Part shown: piece by piece, positions 58,966 to 64,000 of the stretch
How positions within the stretch are numbered: position 1 is the stretch's first letter
Layout: each line of letters starts with the position of its first letter
NCBI GenBank assembly: GCA_037479115.1
Contig: JBBFLK010000001.1
Location: 164,455-228,454 of the forward strand
Direction: 5' to 3'
Origin: Anaerohalosphaeraceae bacterium
GTDB lineage: Bacteria; Planctomycetota; Phycisphaerae; Sedimentisphaerales; Anaerohalosphaeraceae
DNA: 64,000 nucleotides
Position numbers and translations under genes: made by a program
The notes under the pieces: model-generated
What the model was told of the DNA's origin: nothing
The model's database searches: none
Seen by the model: the letters and a program-made list of their open reading frames with translations, nothing else

Positions 58966-60051
58966 ATGACGACATCTGTTTTGTTGAAAGAGCCGCAGCG
59001 GGCACCTTCGGCGGAAGGAAAACTGCTCCAGCTTGTCCGGCAGGCCTACCGGCAGGGCAGGCGTCTGGCCGCTCCCCTGGTGGGCTTCCCGGCCTGCAGC
59101 TGGATGGGCGTGTCCATCAAAGTAGCCCAGCAGAATTACGGCATTCATTACAAATGCATTGCCGCCATGGTTGAAAAACTTCGTCCTGATGCCGCCTTTA
59201 TGATGATGGACCTGTCCGTAGAGGCCAACGCCCTCGGCCTTCCGGTTCGGTTTCCCGTTCACGATTCGAGCACCGTCGAATATCATCCCGTTCGAACCCT
59301 CGAAGACCTCCGCCCCTTCCGTCCAATCAATATCCTGCAGGACTCCCGCATCTGTTCCTATATCAAAACCGTAGAGATGCTCCGTACAGGTCTGCCGGAG
59401 GAGGTTTTGGTCGGGGCTTATGTCATCGGCCCCTTTACGCTGTCGGGATTGCTGGCCGGGGCCGAACAGATTGCCGCCGATACCATTCTGGACCCGGAGA
59501 AAGTTGACGCCCTGTGCCGGTTTTCAACCGGTGTCATCCAGCCCTACGCCCGAGCGCTGGTTCATGCCGGGGCCGACCTCTTGTGCATCCTCGAACCGAC
59601 AGCGGCGATTGTCGGCCCCGCGGAGTTCGAGCGGTTCAGTGCCGCTTATGTCCGGCAAATCATTGATTCGGTGCGTCATACCGGTGCAGACACGATTTAT
59701 CATATCTGCGGCAATTCCATGCACCTGATTGAGGCCATGGCCCGTTCCGGCGTATCTGCCCTCAGTCTTGATTCCCCGCAAATCGGCGTCAATCTACCGC
59801 TGGCGGCCCAAAAAGCCGGCCCGGACGTGCTGGTCATCGGCAATATCAATCCGGTCGCCGTGATGCAGGATGGAACCCCGGACCAGGTGCGTACGGCTTG
59901 TCTGGAACTGCTCGAACAGATGCAGGATTATCCGAATTTTATTCTGAGTACCGGCTGCGATTTACCGCCGACGGTTTCCCTCGAAAACCTCCGGGCTTTT
60001 ATGGAAACGGCACGCTCCTGGCGGCTCAATCCGTCAAAAAACACAAAATGA
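58966..60051 (+). CDS. MtaA/CmuA-family methylcobamide methyltransferase (HemE-like)
   Basis: A 361-residue TIM-barrel protein of the uroporphyrinogen-decarboxylase-like methyltransferases, which move a methyl group from a corrinoid protein to coenzyme M, tetrahydrofolate or another thiol or pterin. The zinc site is visible as Y-H-I-C near residue 245 and S-T-G-C-D-L-P-P near 331, the H-x-C-x(n)-C pattern of MtaA, which decarboxylases lack. TGGAGG precedes the start. The corrinoid protein gene is directly downstream. A substrate-specific methyltransferase (MtaB, MttB or MtgB type) is not in the window, so the methyl donor is unknown. Confidence 0.88.
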   Translation: MTTSVLLKEPQRAPSAEGKLLQLVRQAYRQGRRLAAPLVGFPACSWMGVSIKVAQQNYGIHYKCIAAMVEKLRPDAAFMMMDLSVEANALGLPVRFPVHDSSTVEYHPVRTLEDLRPFRPINILQDSRICSYIKTVEMLRTGLPEEVLVGAYVIGPFTLSGLLAGAEQIAADTILDPEKVDALCRFSTGVIQPYARALVHAGADLLCILEPTAAIVGPAEFERFSAAYVRQIIDSVRHTGADTIYHICGNSMHLIEAMARSGVSALSLDSPQIGVNLPLAAQKAGPDVLVIGNINPVAVMQDGTPDQVRTACLELLEQMQDYPNFILSTGCDLPPTVSLENLRAFMETARSWRLNPSKNTK

Positions 60052-60055
60052 TACG

Positions 60056-60084
60056 TTGAAAAGCAGACCTGCAGGAGATATAAT
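60056..60084 (+). promoter_or_regulatory. strong sigma70-type promoter of corrinoid protein gene
   Basis: TTGAAA (60056-60061) and a perfect TATAAT (60079-60084) are 17 bases apart in the 66-base gap before the corrinoid gene. The -10 lies inside an inverted repeat, AGGAG with CTCCT (60073-60091), which could be an operator. This would allow more corrinoid protein than methyltransferase. Confidence 0.6.
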
Positions 60085-60117
60085 ACCTCCTTTACAGCGT
60101 TCTTTCAGGAGTCAGCT

Positions 60118-60744
60118 ATGGCAGATTTGAAAGCATTGGCGCAGGCCGTCATTGACGGCAATCCGACCGAAGCGGTTCGTCTGACAAAACAAGCCCTCGA
60201 GGAGGGCCTTTCTCCGAAGACCATCCTGAATGAAGGACTGATTGCCGGAATGGATGTGGTCGGAGTCCGCTTCAAAGCCAACGAAATCTACATCCCCCAG
60301 GTGGTGATTGCCGGACGGGCGATGAAAATGGCGATGGAGCTGCTCGAGCCCAAACTGGCCGCCGCCGGCGTGGACCCTATCGGCAAGGCCGTGATCGGCA
60401 CGGTACAGGGCGACCTGCATGACATCGGCAAGAATCTGGTAGCTATGATGCTCAAAGGCGCTGGGTTCAAGGTGGAGGACCTCGGTGTGGATGTGGACCC
60501 GGAAACCTTTGTCGAAAAGGCCAAAAGCACCAATGCCCAGATTGTCGGCCTCAGCGCCCTTTTAACCACAACAATGACCGCCATGGACAAAACCATTCAG
60601 GCCATTCGCGAGGCCGGTTTATCCTGCAAGGTGATGGTCGGCGGAGCACCGGTCACCCAAAACTTCGCTGACAAAATCGGCGCTGACGGCTATGCACCCG
60701 ACGCCGCCTCCGCCGTCGATTTGGCCAAAAGCCTGCTTAATTAA
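60118..60744 (+). CDS. corrinoid (B12-binding) methyl-carrier protein
   Basis: A 208-residue MtaC/MtbC-like protein that carries the methyl group on cobalt. The N-terminal four-helix cap domain (residues 1-88) is followed by the Rossmann-like B12 domain with G-D-L-H-D-I-G-K-N at 98-106, whose His101 replaces the lower cobalt ligand, then G-L-S-A-L-L-T-T-T and V-G-G-A-P-V. AGGAG precedes the start. It pairs with the MtaA-like protein upstream. A reductive activase (RamA or RACo type) must be encoded elsewhere. Confidence 0.95.
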   Translation: MADLKALAQAVIDGNPTEAVRLTKQALEEGLSPKTILNEGLIAGMDVVGVRFKANEIYIPQVVIAGRAMKMAMELLEPKLAAAGVDPIGKAVIGTVQGDLHDIGKNLVAMMLKGAGFKVEDLGVDVDPETFVEKAKSTNAQIVGLSALLTTTMTAMDKTIQAIREAGLSCKVMVGGAPVTQNFADKIGADGYAPDAASAVDLAKSLLN

Positions 60745-60756
60745 GCAGACAGAGAC

Positions 60757-61326
60757 TCATTTTTGACTGGACGAAGCCGCGGTGGGCGGTGATGTTCGGC
60801 CTGTCCGCAGAACCAAAAGCAGCAGGAGAATAGAGGGCAAAACGAGCACAACCAGCAGAAAACCTCCTGCTGCGGCAAAGAACCCCCACGGGACCTTTAT
60901 GGAGTTGAGCGGCGGCAGAGCGGCTTGCAGATTCTGCCGGGTCTGTTCAATCACTTTTGTGCTCTGTTCGACGGCTTGCCGATTGGCTTGGATGGCCCGT
61001 GTGCTGTCTTCAATCGTCTTTTGATTGGCCAGGATGGCCTCATTGGCCGCGCGCAGGGCCTCAGCGCTTTGACGCAGGGCCCGGGTTATCTCCTCCATCG
61101 CCTCCGATGCTTCTCGAAGGGCCGATGTGGTTTCTTCAATGACCGCCCGATTCTTTTCCACCGCCTGGGTACTGGCCTGTACGGCTTGAATATTTTCCTG
61201 GACGGCTTGACTGTTCTCCAGGATGGCGGCCGAACTGTCGGCAATCTGCTGCCGCATATCTTTGACGAGCCCGCATCCGGCGGCACAAAAACAGAAACAG
61301 AAAAAACCGATACGAACAGAAGTCAT
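60757..61326 (-). CDS. double-anchored coiled-coil lipoprotein
   Basis: A 189-residue protein with three parts. A short hydrophobic signal ends in C-A-A-G-C, a plausible lipobox with Cys18. Residues about 24-135 form sixteen uninterrupted heptads of the type x-N/S-x-x-A-V/I/L-x, a continuous coiled-coil rod of around 16-17 nm if fully helical. A hydrophobic segment (about 148-173, G-F-F-A-A-A-G-G-F-L-L-V-V-L) ends the chain before a short polar tail. Lipid and membrane helix at opposite ends suggest tethering of two membranes or a hairpin in one. I do not recognise a named family. Confidence 0.78.
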   Translation of the reverse strand: MTSVRIGFFCFCFCAAGCGLVKDMRQQIADSSAAILENSQAVQENIQAVQASTQAVEKNRAVIEETTSALREASEAMEEITRALRQSAEALRAANEAILANQKTIEDSTRAIQANRQAVEQSTKVIEQTRQNLQAALPPLNSIKVPWGFFAAAGGFLLVVLVLPSILLLLLVLRTGRTSPPTAASSSQK

Positions 61327-61412
61327 AATTGCTCCTTTTTCTCTTTTTTGGATTCATCGTTATTATGCGACAAAACACATCGCTTTCAAGCAGAAAAAAT
61401 TGAAAATTCTTC

Positions 61413-61441
61413 TTGCAAATCATTTGCAAAAAGGATATCTT
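61413..61441 (+). promoter_or_regulatory. Fur-family operator overlapping a promoter
   Basis: TTGCAAATCATTTGCAA (61413-61429) is a perfect inverted repeat that can be read as 7-1-7, TGCAAAT-C-ATTTGCA, with the AAT-n-ATT core shared by Fur, Zur and PerR boxes. Its left half supplies a -35 (TTGCAA, 61413-61418) that lies 17 bases before TATCTT (61436-61441). A bound repressor would block this promoter. The operon downstream encodes a Fur-family protein, so autoregulation is likely. Confidence 0.65.
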
Positions 61442-61491
61442 TTTATTTAACTTTTGTCTGTTTCAGAAAGACTTTTCAAGGAGAACGTTCT

Positions 61492-62256
61492 ATGAGGTAC
61501 GAAAAGCTGCGTTTAATCGTCCGGGAACTCAGGGAGCATTCTCCTTTTACCATTTTTGGTGCCCTTACCGGGATTGTCTTTATGCTCCTGTTTCGCCGGT
61601 TTGGAGTGGAGGGCGGGCATGTCCTTTTCTCGATTTTTCATCCGCTGCATGTGTTCCTGAGTGCAATGGTCACGGCGGCCCTTTTCCAGCTGCATCGAAA
61701 AGCCAAAAATTTCCTTCTGATTCTGGCCATCGGCTATTTCGGGTCCATCGGAGTGGCCACCATCAGCGACAGTGTGATTCCGTTCTTCGGGGAAAGCATT
61801 CTCGGGGCTGCGGTCCCGACGGAAGCCGCTGTTCATGCACACGTTCACGAGGACGGTATTTGTTCAGGCGAGCACGACCATGACCACAAACCCCGGCTTC
61901 ATCTGGGCTTTATCGAGGAGTGGTGGCTGGTCAATCCCGCCGCCATTCTGGGGATTGTGATTGCCTATTTTGTTCCCAAAACAAAATATCCGCATGCCCT
62001 TCATGTTCTGGTCAGCACCTGGGCCTCGTCCAGTCATATGCTGATGAATACACACGCCGACTGGAGTATCACGCTGCTGGTCGGAATGTTTCTGGCCCTC
62101 TTTATTGCCGTTTGGCTTCCCTGCTGCATCAGCGACATTGTCTTTCCGCTTTTGTTTGTTCGTGCAGATGGGGCTCATATTGGTCATCAGTGTATTCTTT
62201 GCGGCCGCAAAGAAAATCCGACTCCCTCTGATTCGTCCCCGCAGAGCCATTTATGA
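61492..62256 (+). CDS. polytopic membrane protein with His-rich loop, candidate metal transporter
   Basis: A 254-residue protein with about six membrane helices. Between helices three and four lies an exposed histidine cluster, H-A-H-V-H-E-D-G and G-E-H-D-H-D-H-K, typical of metal-handling proteins. The C-terminus has H-Q-C-I-L-C-G, another possible metal site. The motif A-T-I-S-D-S-V-I-P in helix three and C-C-I-S-D-I-V-F-P in helix six recur as S-D-x-x-x-P, pointing to an internal repeat with polar residues in the membrane. I do not recognise the family. AAGGAG precedes the start. The gene is ATGA-coupled to a Fur-family regulator. Confidence 0.78.
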   Translation: MRYEKLRLIVRELREHSPFTIFGALTGIVFMLLFRRFGVEGGHVLFSIFHPLHVFLSAMVTAALFQLHRKAKNFLLILAIGYFGSIGVATISDSVIPFFGESILGAAVPTEAAVHAHVHEDGICSGEHDHDHKPRLHLGFIEEWWLVNPAAILGIVIAYFVPKTKYPHALHVLVSTWASSSHMLMNTHADWSITLLVGMFLALFIAVWLPCCISDIVFPLLFVRADGAHIGHQCILCGRKENPTPSDSSPQSHL

Positions 62257-62696
62257 TGGGAGAACACCTCCAAAAAGCTGCACAACTGCTGGAGGAAAGC
62301 GGGCTGCGGAAGACCCGGCCGCGTCTGGAGATTCTCTGTGTTCTGTTGGAAGCGGACAGTCCGCTGACCGGTGAGCAGATTTTTGAGCGGCTGTCGACGG
62401 CATCTGTGGATAAGGCCACGGTCTATCGGACTTTGCTGCTTTTGCTTGAGCACGATATTGTTCACAATGCCTATTTGCGTGACCGCATCCGGCATTTTGA
62501 ACTCGCCCATCACTGCAAACCCGATCATTGCCATCCTCATTTTACCTGTCGGGATTGCGGCCGGACGGTCTGCCTTTATCAGGCTGTTGTGCCTGCTGTC
62601 CAGAATCTGCCGGACGGATATCTTGTGCTGCATCGGCAGACTCGTTTGGAGGGCATTTGTCCGGACTGCCGAACGGAGGGATTCGGGGATGAATAG
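62253..62696 (+). CDS. Fur-family metal-responsive repressor (Zur-like)
   Basis: A 147-residue Fur-superfamily protein. The winged helix spans residues about 12-85 (R-K-T-R-P-R-L-E-I-L, D-K-A-T-V-Y-R-T-L). The dimer and metal domain has H-F-E-L-A-H-H, C-K-P-D-H-C-H-P-H-F-T-C, C-R-D-C and C-terminal C-P-D-C, the last two forming the structural Cys4 zinc site. The extra histidines and cysteines and the His-rich partner suggest zinc rather than iron, but sequence alone does not settle the metal. The gene overlaps both neighbours, so the operon probably regulates itself through the box at 61413-61429. Confidence 0.9.
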   Translation: MMGEHLQKAAQLLEESGLRKTRPRLEILCVLLEADSPLTGEQIFERLSTASVDKATVYRTLLLLLEHDIVHNAYLRDRIRHFELAHHCKPDHCHPHFTCRDCGRTVCLYQAVVPAVQNLPDGYLVLHRQTRLEGICPDCRTEGFGDE

Positions 62697-63009
62697 CACC
62701 CGCCTGGCCTGGCTTTGCCTGGTGATTCATATCGGTCTTGTGTCCTGCGGACTGATGGCCCTTCATCGCTGGCAGTGCTCCCACGATGTCTGTTCGGCCG
62801 GGCCGTCCGACCCTTCCCATCAGAAACATGAAAGCCGCTCCTGCCGGACCTGTCAGATTTTCTTCTGCAATCTGGCTTCCTGTCTGGCGGGAAGCGGCCC
62901 GGCTTTCTCCGGAATCCGATTCCTGCAGAATGTTTTCTCCCTTGCAAACGACGGGTTCCTTCTTCAAACGGTTCCGTCCTGTCTGAGCCGGCGCGGTCCG
63001 CCGGCCTGA
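62689..63009 (+). CDS. small Cys/His-rich exported or membrane protein
   Basis: A 106-residue protein that overlaps the regulator gene by 8 bases. An N-terminal hydrophobic segment (L-C-L-V-I-H-I-G-L-V-S-C-G-L-M-A) acts as signal or anchor. The next 50 residues hold seven cysteines and several histidines, including C-S-H-D-V-C, H-Q-K-H and S-C-R-T-C-Q-I-F-F-C. This resembles small DUF2946-like proteins near metal genes, but I cannot make a firm assignment. Its place as third gene of the metal operon suggests a periplasmic metal-binding or trafficking role. Confidence 0.62.
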   Translation: MNSTRLAWLCLVIHIGLVSCGLMALHRWQCSHDVCSAGPSDPSHQKHESRSCRTCQIFFCNLASCLAGSGPAFSGIRFLQNVFSLANDGFLLQTVPSCLSRRGPPA

Positions 63010-63172
63010 TTCCTTCATTTCGCAGGCCTTTTCACAAAACCTGCCGACAGTTCTCACCCCGGCCTTGCCCTCTTTTCGGCGGTCGTCAGTCTGGGACTTT
63101 TCGGCAGGGGATTTACAGGTCTTTCTTTTTTATCGGTTTCAAAACGAATCTGGTTCGGCGGATGAGTTACGT

Positions 63173-63886
63173 ATGCGCAAACGAAGCCGGAGCGCCTTTT
63201 CGCTGCTTGAACTGCTGGCGGTAATGGCGGTGTTGGCCTTGCTGATTTCTCTGCTTTTACCGGGGCTGCGTGCCGCCCGGATGCTGGCGGGGCGATTGTC
63301 CTGCGCTTCGAATCTGCACCAGATTGGAACGGCCGTCATTCTTTACGCGCAGGCCAATCGGGGACGTTTCCCGGAAACGACGCATGGTCAGACGGCGGAC
63401 AAAAGCTGGATTTACACGCTGGCCGGTTTTCTTCAGGAGGTCGATGCCGTGCGGATTTGTCCGGCGGATGCCAAACGGACGGAGCGTCTGCGTGAGCATC
63501 TCAGTTCCTACGTCCTCAATGAGTACGTAGCTGTGGACTATGCGGACCCTTTCGGACGTCCGCTGAAGTCCTACACCAATCTGTATCAGCTCAAACTGGC
63601 CTCCAAAACCATGACGGTCTTTGAAATCTCTGACCAGGCCGCCGTCAGCATCACCTCCGATCATACGCACAGTCGGCAGTGGTTTTCAGTACAGGACGGG
63701 CGGGCGTGGGACCGCATCTGTCGGGATATTCAGCCCGACCGTCATCGGACCGGCTCTTCATTGCCCGACTATACACGGGGTTCGGCCAATTTTCTGTTTG
63801 CAGATGCGCATGTGGAGACGATTTCAGCCGCACAGCTTCATCAAATGGCGCAGGCCGGCATCGATTTTGCCAAACCGCCGGAATAG
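63173..63886 (+). CDS. prepilin-type pseudopilin
   Basis: A 237-residue pseudopilin. R-S-A-F-S-L-L-E-L-L is a prepilin-type N-terminus in which Ala takes the place of the usual Gly before Phe, so peptidase cleavage may still occur but is less usual. One hydrophobic helix is followed by C-A-S-N-L-H-Q-I-G, and a late N-F-L-F-A-D-A-H-V-E matches the H-x9-DG group in degenerate form. It lies 163 bases after the small Cys-rich gene; that gap shows nothing else I can support. The start at 63173 has only a weak ribosome-binding site. Confidence 0.85.
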   Translation: MRKRSRSAFSLLELLAVMAVLALLISLLLPGLRAARMLAGRLSCASNLHQIGTAVILYAQANRGRFPETTHGQTADKSWIYTLAGFLQEVDAVRICPADAKRTERLREHLSSYVLNEYVAVDYADPFGRPLKSYTNLYQLKLASKTMTVFEISDQAAVSITSDHTHSRQWFSVQDGRAWDRICRDIQPDRHRTGSSLPDYTRGSANFLFADAHVETISAAQLHQMAQAGIDFAKPPE

Positions 63887-63925
63887 CGCGTCAGGTTGTT
63901 CTGGAATCAGGAAAGGACGGTACAT

Positions 63926-64000
63926 ATGAACAGTTATACAGGTCTGATGATTGCCGGATGGCTGAGTCTGGCGGTCCAGGCGGCCGGGACGCACTGTGTG
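63926..64000 (+). CDS. start of an exported protein (3' end missing)
   Basis: Twenty-five codons are visible before the window ends. GGAAAGGACGG lies 6-16 bases before the ATG. The residues M-N-S-Y-T-G-L-M-I-A-G-W-L-S-L-A-V-Q-A-A form a signal peptide with an A-x-A-like end, followed by G-T-H-C-V. It lies 39 bases after the pseudopilin gene and may share its transcript. Identity cannot be told. Confidence 0.6.
   Translation, partial: MNSYTGLMIAGWLSLAVQAAGTHCV

Noticed and set aside
1-64000. tRNA, rRNA, CRISPR arrays, insertion sequences and prophage genes
   Set aside because: I looked for T-loop and anticodon patterns, regular repeat-spacer units and transposase or integrase motifs and saw none; a covariance-model scan could still reveal a missed tRNA.

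Overview
The window reads as chromosomal DNA of a Planctomycetota bacterium, most likely an anaerobic member of the Phycisphaerae (Sedimentisphaerales-like). This placement is inference from gene style. The signs are a 1209-residue SecA, three single prepilin-type pseudopilin genes, a PEP-CTERM protein, a dockerin-like extracellular protein, several PQQ-type beta-propeller proteins opening with W-x-F/W-R-G motifs, polysaccharide hydrolases (GH2, GH95), corrinoid methyl transfer, and a very divergent FtsZ-like protein in place of normal FtsZ. Nearly all of the sequence is coding. Neighbouring genes very often overlap by ATGA. I found no rRNA, tRNA, CRISPR array, transposase or phage gene.

Layout. 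1-7005: peptidoglycan genes (murA, cut by the window edge; murF; mraY), a family-39 glycosyltransferase, a small DUF6485-like protein, one pseudopilin, and an AT-rich gap with a candidate orphan small RNA. 7071-13168 (minus): exported GH2 glycosidase and the long secA. 13343-26875 (plus): a LysM protein, then a long coupled run of redox genes: three membrane or exported propeller proteins, an NHL-type propeller, a Tat-type cysteine miniprotein, a Tat-exported ferredoxin, a NapH/NosR-like membrane iron-sulfur protein, a NuoE-NuoF fusion, and a 2Fe-2S/GltD/ferredoxin protein that lacks the NAD(P)H domain. This is the best candidate here for an undescribed system. 26930-30581: dockerin-like protein, pseudopilin, then hypE-hypA-hypB. 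30644-37771: lysA, comM, a TPR-PrsW protease, hisF, the FtsZ-like protein and dtd. 37773-39558 (minus): acylphosphatase and a Ycf46-like AAA ATPase. 39668-47766: msrA, a HAD phosphatase, a PAS-PAS-LuxR regulator, a PEP-CTERM protein, purD and a giant AsmA-like protein. 47881-57458: an SH3 protein, an HI0933/BaiN flavoprotein, GH95 fucosidase, KDPG-type aldolase, a phosphoesterase and a fucose-isomerase-like protein, with a hairpin/REP cassette between the aldolase and the phosphoesterase. 57468-60744: PocR-AraC regulator divergent from a MtaA-type methyltransferase and a corrinoid protein. 60757-64000: a double-anchored coiled-coil lipoprotein, a metal operon (His-rich membrane protein, Fur-family regulator, Cys/His-rich small protein) behind a perfect 7-1-7 Fur-type box, another pseudopilin, and the start of an exported protein.

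How it fits together. The genes describe an anaerobic, polysaccharide-using cell. GH2 and GH95 release sugars; a fucose-isomerase-like enzyme and a 2-keto-3-deoxy aldolase would process them. A cytoplasmic NADH-type flavoprotein appears wired through membrane and periplasmic iron-sulfur proteins. Corrinoid methyl transfer and nickel-hydrogenase maturation point to C1 and H2 metabolism whose catalytic partners lie outside the window.
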